NCBI RefSeq assembly: GCF_007859735.1
Contig: NZ_SIHI01000001.1
Span: 404,848-468,847, forward strand
Direction of reading: 5' to 3'
DNA length: 64,000 nt
From: Thalassoglobus neptunius
Lineage (GTDB): Bacteria > Planctomycetota > Planctomycetia > Planctomycetales > Planctomycetaceae
The translations under genes were made by a program, and so were the position numbers. Of this stretch, positions 1 through 8,716 are shown piece by piece. The notes under the pieces are model-generated. The model did no database searches. It was not told the DNA's origin and saw only the letters and a list, made by a program, of their open reading frames with translations. Position 1 is the first letter of the stretch. The number at the start of each line of letters is the position of its first letter.

Positions 1-1
1 C

Positions 2-298
2 GGATGTCCTGCCGTTCTGTGTGATTTGAACAGTCCCTACATGAAGGCTGCAACGGCCGCTGTCGAACGAGGATTTGGAGCGGCCCCCATGATGATTCGC
101 GAAGGCGGCTCAATTCCCGTGGTCGGAACATTTCAGGATGTGCTGGGAGTCGATACTCTTCTGCTTGGGTGGGGACAAAATACCGACAATCTTCATAGCC
201 CCAACGAGAAATTTAGTGTCAATGCTTTTCATCGCGGAACGTTGTCGAGCGCCTGGCTTTGGAAAATGTTGGGTGACCTGTCATCGACTTCCACCTGA
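2..298 (+). CDS. M20-family metallopeptidase, C-terminal fragment (cut by window edge)
   Basis: The reading frame is open to the left edge, so only about the last 98 residues are present. The stretch VERGFGAAPMMIREGGSIPV is typical of the end of M20/M25/M40 zinc peptidases (dipeptidase or succinyl-diaminopimelate desuccinylase type), where the Glu of REGGSIP and a later His contribute to the substrate and metal site; the late His lies in the NLHSPNEKF motif. The family hydrolyses peptide or acyl-amide bonds in the cytosol with two zinc ions. The exact substrate cannot be told from the tail. It ends 136 bases before serS on the same strand, with no recognised terminator between them. Confidence 0.85.
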   Translation, partial: GCPAVLCDLNSPYMKAATAAVERGFGAAPMMIREGGSIPVVGTFQDVLGVDTLLLGWGQNTDNLHSPNEKFSVNAFHRGTLSSAWLWKMLGDLSSTST

Positions 299-434
299 TA
301 TGCAATTTTCAACCTGACACGCAATGTCCAACTTGTCCCACTCTATCAAGCTGTGCGTCGCACGATTGACTGCTCACTGTGAACTCTGACGAATTCTGGC
401 CTTTCTTCAGCGTAAAAACGAAACTCTTGATCCT

Positions 435-1718
435 ATGCTTGACCTTCAATTCATCTGCGACAATGCAGACCTGATCGAAAAAAATTGCCAGTCTCGCGGT
501 GTCACGTGTGACATCCCCCGACTGATTGAACTGCGTAAAAAGCGAAGTGAACTGATTGTTGCGGGGGACGACCTGCGTCGTCAGCAGAAAGAAACTGCTG
601 CGAAGATCCCGAAAGCGACATCAGAAGAACGGCCCTCTTTGATCGAGTTCGGAAAGCAGCTGAAGTCTCAGGTTGCTGATAATGAATCGACGTTGAAAGA
701 GATCGAAACAGACCTCAACGCCGAACTCTCTCGTCTTCCAAACCTGACGCATCCCGATGCGCCGATCGGAGGAGAAGAGGATGCCGTTGTCCTTCGCACA
801 TGGGGCAAGGTTCCCGAATTCGACTTCGAACCGAAAGACCACGTCGAACTGATGTCGGATCTCGACATGGTCGATTTCGAAAGTGGAGCGAAGGTCGCTG
901 GGTCCGGGTTTTACTTCTTGAAGAACGAAGCTGTCCTTCTCGAACTCGCAATGGTTCAATTTGCGATTGAGAAAGTCCGCGCGGCGGGATTCGATTTGTA
1001 TACGACTCCGGATCTGGCACGTCAGGAAGTTCTCGAGGGAACGGGTTATCAGCCGCGTGGTCCAGAAACCCAGATTTACAGCATCGAAAATTCGGATCTC
1101 TCGCTGATTGCGACAGCGGAGATTCCTCTCGGGGGGATGCTCAAGGATCAGATTCTGGATGAATCGAGCCTGCCGATGCGAGTGGCGGGGCTGTCACACT
1201 GTTTCCGGACAGAAGCGGGCGGTCACGGCAAAGCGTCGAAGGGGATCTATCGGGTGCATCAATTCACCAAAGTCGAAATGTTCGGCTTCACAACGCCGGA
1301 TCTCGAAGCATCCAATGAGTTCCATCAATTGATCGTCGGCATCGAGGAAGAAATCTTCCAGGCCCTCGAAATTCCGTATCAAGTCATCGACACACCGACT
1401 GGAGACCTCGGTGGGCCGGCTTATCGAAAATTCGACCTCGAAGCCTGGATGCCTGGTCGCGGGGAAAGCGGCGAATACGGGGAAGTGACTTCTGCGTCGA
1501 ACTGCACCGACTTTCAGGCTCGACGACTCGGAATCCGGTGTCGGAATAACGAAGAGAAGGGGACGAAATTCGTTCATACTCTCAACGGGACAGCGATCGC
1601 GGTCACTCGTGCGATGATCGCCCTGATCGAGAATCATCAGCAGGCCGACGGAAGCATTCGTATTCCAGAAGCGCTCCGAAAGTGGGTCGGAATGGATGTG
1701 ATTCCTGCCAAATCTTAG
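435..1718 (+). CDS. serS: Seryl-tRNA synthetase
   Basis: Charges tRNA-Ser with serine in the cytosol. The 427 residues match the usual family length. Residues about 28-105 are a charged helical hairpin (the tRNA-binding coiled-coil arm). The class II core follows: TAEIPL, motif 2 around FRTEAGGHGKASKGIYR, and motif 3 NGTAIAVTRAMIALIENHQ near the C-terminus. The ATG at 435 gives the standard N-terminus (MLDLQFI followed by the arm); no strong Shine-Dalgarno is visible before it. The TAG stop lies inside a TAGAGC motif that also opens one of the dispersed intergenic repeats. It is convergent with the isomerase-like gene downstream. Confidence 0.98.
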   Translation: MLDLQFICDNADLIEKNCQSRGVTCDIPRLIELRKKRSELIVAGDDLRRQQKETAAKIPKATSEERPSLIEFGKQLKSQVADNESTLKEIETDLNAELSRLPNLTHPDAPIGGEEDAVVLRTWGKVPEFDFEPKDHVELMSDLDMVDFESGAKVAGSGFYFLKNEAVLLELAMVQFAIEKVRAAGFDLYTTPDLARQEVLEGTGYQPRGPETQIYSIENSDLSLIATAEIPLGGMLKDQILDESSLPMRVAGLSHCFRTEAGGHGKASKGIYRVHQFTKVEMFGFTTPDLEASNEFHQLIVGIEEEIFQALEIPYQVIDTPTGDLGGPAYRKFDLEAWMPGRGESGEYGEVTSASNCTDFQARRLGIRCRNNEEKGTKFVHTLNGTAIAVTRAMIALIENHQQADGSIRIPEALRKWVGMDVIPAKS

Positions 1719-1766
1719 AGCGAACGGACGAGCACTCGCTGCTTTCAATCAAAGGAGCGAGTGCGA
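1716..1766. repeat. Hairpin in the serS/isomerase convergent gap, possible divergent member of the dispersed repeat
   Basis: GCACTCGCT at 1732-1740 and AGCGAGTGC at 1756-1764 form a perfect 9-bp inverted repeat with a 15-base loop. The block starts with TAGAGC overlapping the serS stop codon, as in the copy at 22169, and shares the GCACTCGCT core with the copies at 22.2 and 55.5 kb. There is no T-run, so a classical terminator is not shown. Membership in the repeat family is inferred from short shared blocks only. Confidence 0.4.
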
Positions 1767-1806
1767 TTCAGTCCGGAGCAACCCTGAAGAGGGGCTATGC
1801 GATGGT

Positions 1807-2763
1807 CTATGCTTCGGGGAAATCCATCCATTTTCGCAACGTTCGGATGTCTCTCTGGTGAGCTTTGACAGCTGATGGAATTTCCGGTTTCGAAAAGATT
1901 CGATACCCCATCCATTCCATGTGGATGCAGAGCGGCATCGGCGGGAGTCCGCTTCGAATCGTTGAGAAGACCTCTTCGTTGACGAACCCCATATCGAGAG
2001 GGACGTCTTCGTATTGATCGCCTCGCGGCCCTTTCCAAATTCCGTCTTTCACATAGATCGAACGGATGTGGTCCTTACATGCTGCGAGTGCCACCCACCA
2101 CGACGATCCGGTGTCTTTTCTCAAGTGTCGGGTATCCATCGCGATTCCCAGTGCTTCCGGGGAAATTCCTTCGAGCATCATGGCTGCATCCCAGCCCAAC
2201 GCTCCGAGATGACCGCGTTTGCGGCTCGCTCCAGAGTGATTCTGGTAGAGCCCCTGAATTCCAATTTCCTGATTCATCGCAGCCAGATCGCGAGCCTGTG
2301 CGGTGTAGTTGCGGAGTTGAGGAAGCATCGGCTTATCGAGATCCAGACGATAGTGCCCCATGCGGTAATGAGTGACCCCGGCTTCTTTCAGGACCTTCAG
2401 CAGTGATTCCGAATGCGGTTCATCGACACTGCGGACGGCGGTGGCTGCGATGACAATGCGGCAACCGCGTTTCTTGAGGGCTTCGGACATCTTCGGAACT
2501 TCGTCGGCAGCGACTTCCGGCTCGATATGTCCGCTGGGGCGGATCGTGGCTTCAATACCATCAGCTCCGGTTTCGGAAACTGCCTTCGCAAGCTCGTTGT
2601 AGTTGAGACCTTCGAAGACTTTTTCAAAGATTGCGATCGGCCATTCGTCGGGGTTGGGACGCTGGGATTCGTCGGCGAATCCGTTGCTCGGGAAACAGGC
2701 GAGTGCTCCCGATGTTGCGATCAGCTTCTGCAGAAAACGTCGGCGAGATTCCTTGGTCGGCAT
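1807..2763 (-). CDS. Tat-exported sugar phosphate isomerase/epimerase-like TIM barrel protein
   Basis: A 318-residue protein of the xylose isomerase-like TIM barrel superfamily. It opens with a twin-arginine motif (SRRRFLQKL) and a short hydrophobic stretch ending near residue 30, so export by the Tat system is likely. The body has the barrel pattern, with GADGIEATIRPSGHIEP near the first strands and MDTRHL and IYVKDG near the likely metal/substrate end. AGGA about 10 bases before the ATG supports the start. It lies 77 bases downstream of a sulfatase on the same strand, a pairing that fits breakdown of sulfated or acidic sugars. The substrate is unknown, and proteins of this type in planctomycetes are often annotated only by fold. 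Confidence 0.85.
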   Translation of the reverse strand: MPTKESRRRFLQKLIATSGALACFPSNGFADESQRPNPDEWPIAIFEKVFEGLNYNELAKAVSETGADGIEATIRPSGHIEPEVAADEVPKMSEALKKRGCRIVIAATAVRSVDEPHSESLLKVLKEAGVTHYRMGHYRLDLDKPMLPQLRNYTAQARDLAAMNQEIGIQGLYQNHSGASRKRGHLGALGWDAAMMLEGISPEALGIAMDTRHLRKDTGSSWWVALAACKDHIRSIYVKDGIWKGPRGDQYEDVPLDMGFVNEEVFSTIRSGLPPMPLCIHMEWMGYRIFSKPEIPSAVKAHQRDIRTLRKWMDFPEA

Positions 2764-2840
2764 GTTGCGATCCTGTGTTGATGAGGCTGACGAATTAGAT
2801 GTGCGTGTGCAATTTTGAGAAGACCATTTCCGAAGCTGTT

Positions 2841-4235
2841 CTATGGTCGAAACTCATGCCAGTCCATTCCGTCCTGCATGATGCTCTCGTTGATTTGAAG
2901 AAGTTTGCCTTTGAGTTCTTCAACGAGTTCCGGATGTTGGTCCGCAATGTTTGTTGTCTGCGAAGGATCACTGCTGAGATTGAAGAGTTGGAAGTTGGTG
3001 TAGCCACCGGACTTGATGGTCGGAATCCAGTTCTCGTCGAACATGTTGTTGGTCGAAAGTTCGTAGTCCGGATCGGCGACCAGTGAATAGTCTCCGTCTC
3101 TCATGGCGACGATGGGACGGGATTTCTGGAGATGCCAGAAGAGCGGTTGATGTCGATGAAAACTCTCACGGTGTCCGGTGAGTAGCGGCGTCAGATCGGA
3201 GCCGTCGAGGTGGACATTCTTCGGAGGTGTGAGTTCAAGGAGACCGCAGACGGTCGGAAAGACATCGACAAGACCGGCTGGAACATCGAGGGCTTGATCG
3301 GCTTCAATGACTCCCGGCCAGGCGAAGATGCCGGGGACGCGAATTCCGCCTTCCCAGTTCATTCCTTTGCGGCCGCGCAGACCGCCAGTCCGGTCATCGC
3401 GATAGCTTCCGTTGTCTGAGGCGTAAATGATGAGCGTCTGCTTATTGACGCCGAGTTCATCGAAGCACTTCAGCAGGCGACCGATGGCTCGATCGGTGTT
3501 GTCAATTGTTCCGGAATAGACCGCCGCTTTGTTTTTGGGGGCTCCGTATTCCTGAACGATCTCTTCCGGGGCAGCGATGGGGGCATGTGGTTCGTGAAAC
3601 CAGAAATTCAGGAAGAAGGGTTGGTCGGTCGTTCTTTTGTTCGTCAACCAGTCGATTGCTTCATCGACAACAAGCTGGCATGAATATCCCTGAAGTGGTC
3701 CAACGGGGGATCCGTTGCGGATGAAATTGTTGGGATTGTGGTGACTTGGAGAGGCGTTGTTGTGGGTTGCGAACCAGTAGTCGAAACCGTGATCGGCCGG
3801 AGTCGGTTTGGTTCGTTCTTCCGTTGAGAGTCCCATGTGCCACTTGCCGACATGACACGTTTCGAATCCAGCCTGTTTCAGTTGTTCGGCGAGAGTCACT
3901 TCCCGTTCTCGCAGGTGTGACCACTGGCGTCGATCTTCGATCCAGCTGTAGACACCGGCGCGGATATGGTGTCGTCCGGTCGTTAGGGTTGCGCGCGAAG
4001 GAGAACAGACCGCGCAGCCTGAATAGAAATTCGTAAATCGTGTGCCGCGTTTTGCGATGCTGTCGATCGAGGGAGTCGACACCGGACCGTCATAGCATCC
4101 AATGTCCTGGAAACCGAGATCGTCGGCGAGCAGAATGACGACATTCGGATGGTCAGCTGCCGAGATGTCGCCAGCACAAAGAGTCGACATGAAGATCAAC
4201 AGAAAGCAATCAGGAAGCACTCTTAACAATTTCAT
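2841..4235 (-). CDS. Secreted sulfatase (arylsulfatase A type)
   Basis: Hydrolyses sulfate esters outside the cytoplasm. The 464 residues begin with a signal peptide (about residues 1-26) followed by NVVILLADDLGFQDIGCYDG, the first metal-binding Asp pair of the alkaline-phosphatase/sulfatase fold. The active-site signature CSPSRATLTTGR starts at Cys77, which would be converted to formylglycine. The second metal site appears as YASDNGS. AGGGA 8-10 bases before the ATG supports the start. It is followed after 77 bases by the Tat-exported isomerase-like gene, probably co-transcribed. The sulfated substrate cannot be named; sulfated polysaccharides are the usual targets in planctomycetes. Confidence 0.95.
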   Translation of the reverse strand: MKLLRVLPDCFLLIFMSTLCAGDISAADHPNVVILLADDLGFQDIGCYDGPVSTPSIDSIAKRGTRFTNFYSGCAVCSPSRATLTTGRHHIRAGVYSWIEDRRQWSHLREREVTLAEQLKQAGFETCHVGKWHMGLSTEERTKPTPADHGFDYWFATHNNASPSHHNPNNFIRNGSPVGPLQGYSCQLVVDEAIDWLTNKRTTDQPFFLNFWFHEPHAPIAAPEEIVQEYGAPKNKAAVYSGTIDNTDRAIGRLLKCFDELGVNKQTLIIYASDNGSYRDDRTGGLRGRKGMNWEGGIRVPGIFAWPGVIEADQALDVPAGLVDVFPTVCGLLELTPPKNVHLDGSDLTPLLTGHRESFHRHQPLFWHLQKSRPIVAMRDGDYSLVADPDYELSTNNMFDENWIPTIKSGGYTNFQLFNLSSDPSQTTNIADQHPELVEELKGKLLQINESIMQDGMDWHEFRP

Positions 4236-4257
4236 CTGTTTTCCCTATCCGCCACGA

Positions 4258-4362
4258 GAGCAAGTTGCTCTTTCCTGTGCACTAGCTCGTGCTGTTTCGT
4301 CAAGTAAACGGCTGTGTTTGCTCGTGCGAGAGAGTGCAATCCAAATCTGAAGATGCTCTAAT
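4258..4362. repeat. Dispersed intergenic repeat, copy A
   Basis: Begins with the near-palindrome GAGCAAGTTGCTC, continues TTTCCTGTGCACTAGCTCG, then after 26 bases has GTTTGCTCGTGC, and closes with GATGCTCTAAT. The outer AGAGCA and TGCTCT are inverted copies, so the unit could fold as one long hairpin. It shares opening, middle and spacing with the copy at 22169-22265. It sits 3' of purU and upstream of the sulfatase start. No coding potential is seen. Confidence 0.7.
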
Positions 4363-4489
4363 CCCGATCTCATCCACGTTCATCGATGCTTCTCAGTGTG
4401 GCATCTGAACAACGAGCGTCAAGGCTCAGGAGGTCGGGAAGCGTTGCGGATCAGGGACGAAAGCCGGTGTGCGTTTCTTAGCAGTTGGA

Positions 4490-5350
4490 CTACTTGACGC
4501 TGACGACACGATGGAAGTGCAATTCCACTTCACGATCGACCACTCGCCGCACACCTTCAGCCAGGCACATTGGCTCGTTGTCGGATTCTCCCCGGGCGAT
4601 TACTTCCTTGAGTGGAGTTGCCGGAGGGACGGTGAATGCCGTTTGCTGAATAATTTGATTGCCGGCGTCGAGTTCCGGAACGATGAAGTGAGTCGTTGCT
4701 CCGTACGTCAACATGTGGTGGCTGAATGCGTCCTGATATGGTCGAAATCCCGGGAATGAAGGCAACAAGCCATGGTGGAGATTAATGATCCGTCCACCTG
4801 CGTACTCCCAGCAGGCCCGTGGCGGGATCAGTCGCATGTATCGAGCCAGCACGATGTAGTCGACATCGTATTCGTCGAAGAGATCGACCATACGGTCGTT
4901 GTCGGGGTTTCCTTTTTCGTCACCGACGTTGTGGAAGTCGACTCCGAATTGTTCGGCAATTCCGCGACAGGCGTTTCGGTTTCCGATCATGACCGGAACT
5001 GTGGCGGCAAGTTGCTTGTCGCGAATGTTTCTGAGAATGGCGAGCGAAGGTTCCGGGCGAAACGTGGTGCAGAGTGCGATACGCGGCGGACGGTCGTGTT
5101 CGTCGCGGGACCAGACGCGAATTTTCAGGCCTTTCATTTCTCCGATTTGCGCCATTCGTACGCGCAGAACAGAGATTGGTTCCTGGTCGTGCGGCCACTC
5201 CATTCGAATGAGCATCGCGAACAACTGTTCGGTGTCGCGATCGTACATCTGGATTTCGTGGAGATTGGCACCCGCTTGAGTCGCATAATGAACGATTGGG
5301 TCGGCCAGTCCACGATGATCAGGTCCGACTGCGGTGATTGTAACGTGCAT
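4490..5350 (-). CDS. purU: Formyltetrahydrofolate deformylase
   Basis: Hydrolyses 10-formyl-tetrahydrofolate to formate and tetrahydrofolate, balancing one-carbon pools for purine synthesis. The protein starts with an ACT-type regulatory domain (VTITAVGPDHRGLADPIV, residues 3-80) followed by a formyltransferase-fold catalytic domain with LHHGLLPSFPGFRPY and FIVPELDAGNQI, which hold the conserved His and Asp. The frame is open 84 bases further upstream to a GTG, but the ATG at 5350 gives the standard PurU N-terminus, a 286-residue protein of normal length, and a GAAGG about 10 bases before it. Neighbours on both sides are sulfatases on the same strand, and no functional link with them is evident. 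Confidence 0.95.
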   Translation of the reverse strand: MHVTITAVGPDHRGLADPIVHYATQAGANLHEIQMYDRDTEQLFAMLIRMEWPHDQEPISVLRVRMAQIGEMKGLKIRVWSRDEHDRPPRIALCTTFRPEPSLAILRNIRDKQLAATVPVMIGNRNACRGIAEQFGVDFHNVGDEKGNPDNDRMVDLFDEYDVDYIVLARYMRLIPPRACWEYAGGRIINLHHGLLPSFPGFRPYQDAFSHHMLTYGATTHFIVPELDAGNQIIQQTAFTVPPATPLKEVIARGESDNEPMCLAEGVRRVVDREVELHFHRVVSVK

Positions 5351-5500
5351 TGAACATTCAGCCTTCAAAATCCATTCAGCATGTCGTTCGTGCGAGACTG
5401 CTGAGATCAGTATGCGAAGAATCTCAGCACTCACGTTGCGTGAGTTCGCTCCATCCAGTTCACATTGATTTCATTGTGTGAGGTCAAATCTCACAAGAGT

Positions 5501-6916
5501 TTAGTTCGATGCTTCATCAGGAAACAGCGGGTAATTGGAACTCGGTGTGTGAGACTGATCCATGATCGCAGTCAGTTCTTTGACGAGATCGGGATGATCT
5601 TTGGCCAGATTGTTTTGTTCAGACACGTCCGTGTCCAGATTGTACAGTTCCGGAGACGTCGGGTTGGCTGTGCTGACTTTTCGTTGCACGAGTTTCCACG
5701 GGCCTTTTCGCAGGGCACGTTTTCCCTGATGTTCGGTGAATTCCCAGTACAGGAAATCGTGTTCGTCCTGCTTGTCTGACTCGCCGAGAAGAGTTGGAAG
5801 GAATGAAATTCCGTCGACGTAATTGGGAACGGGGACTTCTGCGATTTCAGCAACTGTGGGAAGAATATCCTGAAACGCAGAAAGGTGATCGGTTGTTGTG
5901 TCAGGGCGAATTTTATTGGGCCAGCGAACGAGAAGGGGGACTCGGATTCCACCTTCGTAGAGATCACGCTTTTTGCCCGTGAGATGGCTGTTAGAATCGA
6001 AGAACTCCATGATGTGACCTCCCTCCTGATGAGGCCCATTGTCGCTGCTGATCAGAACGAGAGTGTTGTCATCAATTTCGGACTTCTTGAGTTGATCGAG
6101 CACGCTTTGCACGGATCGATCGATGTTCTGCATCATGGCTGCAAATCCTTTTTCCGGACCGGGCCAGCTTTGGTCGGCGTAGCTTCCGAAGTCCGGGACT
6201 TCCATTCCTTTTTCCGGTGAAGGATTGTCTCGTCCCCCTTCATTATTGGTGTGCGGGACGTTCAATGCGTAGTAGAGGAAAAACGGCTGGTCATCACTGG
6301 CGCTGATATAGTCGACGACTGCCTGGCTAAGAATCTCGGGCGCGTAATCAATTCGGGTCACAGCGACGCCGCGGCCATCTTGCCCCCGGTATTTTTCCAT
6401 CACGACATTTCGGAGAGGGATTTCTTCGCCGTCACGGACGAGGAACTCGGGATAGAAATTGTGGGCGTGCCACATACTCACATAACCGAAGAAGTGATCG
6501 AACCCGTTCCGGTTTGGATCGTCGAGGGGAATTCCGGCACCGACGCCCCATTTGCCGATACAAGCTGTTCGATAACCGGCCTGCTGCAAGACTTCGGCAA
6601 TCGTCAGATCCTCAGGGAGAAGTGCTCCCTCGCTGTTGCCACGGACACGGGCGTGACCGGAGTGTTTGCCCGTCAGCAGAACGCAGCGTGAAGGAGCACA
6701 AACCGTGCTGCCTGCGTAAAACTGCGTGAACTTCATGCCTTCCTTGCGGAACTGATCGATCGCGGGAGTTTTGAGGAAACCCGGGTCGTAGCAACTGAAG
6801 TCACCATACCCAGCATCGTCCAGAAGAATGAGAATGATGTTGGGCTGCGCGAACGCATTTTGTGTGAGGAAAATGCTGAGCAGCGTGAAGCAGAGCGCGA
6901 TGTGAAGCCGTTTCAT
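5501..6916 (-). CDS. Secreted sulfatase (arylsulfatase type)
   Basis: A second sulfatase in this cluster, 471 residues with a clear signal peptide ending AFA at residue 23. NIILILLDDAGYGDFSCYDP carries the metal-binding Asp pair, and the formylglycine signature is CAPSRCVLLTGKHSGH with the modified Cys at 73. SSDNGPHQEGGH supplies the later Asp/Asn ligands. The C-terminal part (LYNLDTDVSEQNNLA) is the usual sulfatase tail. It differs clearly from the sulfatase at 2841, so the two probably act on different esters. A strong inverted repeat at 7005-7035 separates it from the isomerase-like gene upstream, so the two may be separate transcripts. Confidence 0.95.
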   Translation of the reverse strand: MKRLHIALCFTLLSIFLTQNAFAQPNIILILLDDAGYGDFSCYDPGFLKTPAIDQFRKEGMKFTQFYAGSTVCAPSRCVLLTGKHSGHARVRGNSEGALLPEDLTIAEVLQQAGYRTACIGKWGVGAGIPLDDPNRNGFDHFFGYVSMWHAHNFYPEFLVRDGEEIPLRNVVMEKYRGQDGRGVAVTRIDYAPEILSQAVVDYISASDDQPFFLYYALNVPHTNNEGGRDNPSPEKGMEVPDFGSYADQSWPGPEKGFAAMMQNIDRSVQSVLDQLKKSEIDDNTLVLISSDNGPHQEGGHIMEFFDSNSHLTGKKRDLYEGGIRVPLLVRWPNKIRPDTTTDHLSAFQDILPTVAEIAEVPVPNYVDGISFLPTLLGESDKQDEHDFLYWEFTEHQGKRALRKGPWKLVQRKVSTANPTSPELYNLDTDVSEQNNLAKDHPDLVKELTAIMDQSHTPSSNYPLFPDEASN

Positions 6917-7004
6917 TACCCGTGCAAGCCTTTAGAGCGTTGAGTGGATCGTTGGTGATTTCGGATGTTGACCTCAATCGAGAATCGATTTTGCAAGTTA
7001 TGAA

Positions 7005-7035
7005 ATCGGATCGTTGTTGAACACAACGATCCGAT
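7005..7035 (-). terminator. Perfect 13-bp hairpin 3' of the isomerase-like gene
   Basis: ATCGGATCGTTGT at 7005-7017 and ACAACGATCCGAT at 7023-7035 are perfect inverted copies around a 5-base loop. Read on the minus strand the stem is followed by TTCATAACTT, a weak U-tract, so it could act as a terminator or mRNA-stabilising stem for the gene ending at 7099. The hairpin is directly visible; the function is inferred. Confidence 0.55.
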
Positions 7036-7098
7036 CAACGACAAAAACGACCAAACGAAGTGTTGAGACGAATTCTCGAAGCGAGGCCAGAGTTCGGT

Positions 7099-7947
7099 CT
7101 ACAGAACCTTCGAGCGAATCTCTTCGAGCAGACGGACAGCGGCGCCGACGTCTGCTTTTTGTTGTTCGCGGTCTTCAGGAATTTCACGTTCGATGGTGAG
7201 TGGACCGGTGTAGCCGATTTCCTTCAAAGTGCGAAGGTATGTTTCCATCCCGACGTCTCCCTGACCGAGTGCGACTTCCTGGCCCCAGCCAGTTCCTCGT
7301 TCACTTTCGGGAGCCCATTTGCCGTCTTTGCAGTGGACGCTTCGGACGAGATGGCCGACTTTCTTCAATGCTTCAATGGGATCGCCAGTGCCGTAGAGAA
7401 TCATGTTGGCGGGATCGAAGTTGATAAACAAGTTGTCGCGTTCGACGTCTTTGATGAACTCAAGCAAATGGTCGGCGGTTTCCTGACCGGTTTCGAGGTT
7501 CAGGCTTTGACCGTTGGATTTCACGTGGTCGAGAAGTTCTCTCGTGACTGTGAGCAGGTCCTTGTAGTCGTCTCCGTTACGATCTTCCGGGACGAATCCG
7601 ATGTGCAGGGCGACGGTGTCCACATTCAGCTGCTTCGCGAAATCGGAAATCTCTTTCATTTCCTGAAGCCGCGCCTGTCGCGTTGCCTGAGGAACGAGTC
7701 CGACGGTGCGAGCGCTTTCCGCAATGCTGGCGTAGCTCTCTCCATCGAATCCGCCGAACACGCAAGTGATTTGTATTCCAGCTGCGCTGGTTTCGGCCAG
7801 AAAGTTTTTGGCGGTTTCTTCTGTTCGCGTTGCTTGGTGCGGCGCATGAATCTGAACAGTGGGGATGTTCAGTTCCTGGACAACATCCAGCCGAACACCA
7901 AGACCGGCGTCGACAGATGTAAACACTCCGATTGGCCATGAACTCAT
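7099..7947 (-). CDS. Sugar phosphate isomerase/epimerase-like TIM barrel protein, cytosolic
   Basis: A 282-residue xylose isomerase-like barrel without signal peptide. The fold is seen from VDAGLGVRLDVVQEL and VQIHAPH through TCVFGGFDGES, VALHIGFVPED, LETGQET, INFDPANMI and VHCKDGKW to LTIEREI; Glu, Asp, His and Glu in these strands are the usual divalent-metal ligands of the family. GAGGAG about 11 bases before the ATG supports the start. It is the second protein of this superfamily within 6 kb, again next to a sulfatase. The actual sugar substrate is not known; an inositol or keto-sugar isomerase/epimerase role would fit. Confidence 0.88.
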   Translation of the reverse strand: MSSWPIGVFTSVDAGLGVRLDVVQELNIPTVQIHAPHQATRTEETAKNFLAETSAAGIQITCVFGGFDGESYASIAESARTVGLVPQATRQARLQEMKEISDFAKQLNVDTVALHIGFVPEDRNGDDYKDLLTVTRELLDHVKSNGQSLNLETGQETADHLLEFIKDVERDNLFINFDPANMILYGTGDPIEALKKVGHLVRSVHCKDGKWAPESERGTGWGQEVALGQGDVGMETYLRTLKEIGYTGPLTIEREIPEDREQQKADVGAAVRLLEEIRSKVL

Positions 7948-8664
7948 TGAATCTTACTCCTCAGCATCATACGGCTTTTCGACACGGAACATCGGGGTCA
8001 GAGCGCACGTCCCGGGGACAATGGATCTCTTTTCGATTGTTGTCTCACGAGAGCGAAACTTATCCAGTTCCGGTATTCATTTTGAATCGAAAGCATAGCG
8101 AGTTTTGTGAACGTGGACCAATGCACAGAACAGGTCGACGACATCATCAGCGGGACAGTCCAAAGTGGGCACTCCAAACGCGATCGGTTATGCAACAGGG
8201 CAAAGCTGCCCAGTTGAGAGAAGCGAGCCGATTGCCCGGGATCGAGAGTCGATGGCAATCGGAAGCGATGGCGAAATGGGAGAGAAAGCGATCCGGGGGC
8301 TGGGAGATCAACGAGAACACGCATCGATTTCGATCTCACCCTTTGCCCTTGCAGGTGAGACAGGTGACTGAATTGTCAACAAGCTCGGTGCGTACTCTCG
8401 TTGGATGACCGATTGACCATTTTTGTTGCGTCACGCCAGTGTCGCGTAGTCAACCTTCAGCCCCCGGACGACCCGCCCCAGTTTCAAAGTACGAATGTCT
8501 ACGGTGGAATCATTTCACAATTGTGATGCGAAGTGCTGGAGCAAGGACCTCACTAATCTCTTATGTAAGGCGTTACGCGAAACGGGGTGAGATCACCAAA
8601 TTTTTGCAGTTTCAAACGAAATCTTTCCGCCGAAACTGACCTTAAAACGTTTTTTATAAACAGG
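7948..8664. other. Long gene-free stretch before the sigma factor gene
   Basis: About 700 bases between two divergent genes with no reading frame of convincing composition. A 158-codon plus-strand frame and a 113-codon minus-strand frame exist, but neither has a Shine-Dalgarno or protein-like pattern. No tRNA, hairpin-plus-T-run or tandem repeat was recognised. The last part (8600-8664) is AT-rich and leads into the predicted promoter. A long 5' leader, a small RNA or a decayed gene cannot be excluded. Confidence 0.4.
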
Positions 8665-8694
8665 TTGCATCAAGTTTTTGCTCTCGACTAGAAT
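8665..8694 (+). promoter_or_regulatory. Predicted sigma-70-type promoter of the sigma factor gene
   Basis: TTGCAT (8665-8670) and TAGAAT (8689-8694) separated by 18 bases, in an AT-rich block just upstream of the GTG at 8717. Resemblance to the housekeeping consensus is good at -10 and fair at -35. Planctomycete promoter consensus is poorly known, so this is a suggestion. Confidence 0.4.
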
Positions 8695-8716
8695 TTCTAA
8701 AACGACATACTGACCA

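Noticed and set aside
7060-7941. Plus-strand frame of about 290 codons opposite the isomerase-like gene
   Set aside because: The minus-strand gene has a clear TIM-barrel pattern and Shine-Dalgarno; the plus frame mirrors its codons.
7998-8408. Two overlapping frames (113 and 158 codons) in the gap before the sigma factor
   Set aside because: Opposite strands over the same bases, composition not protein-like, no ribosome-binding sites.
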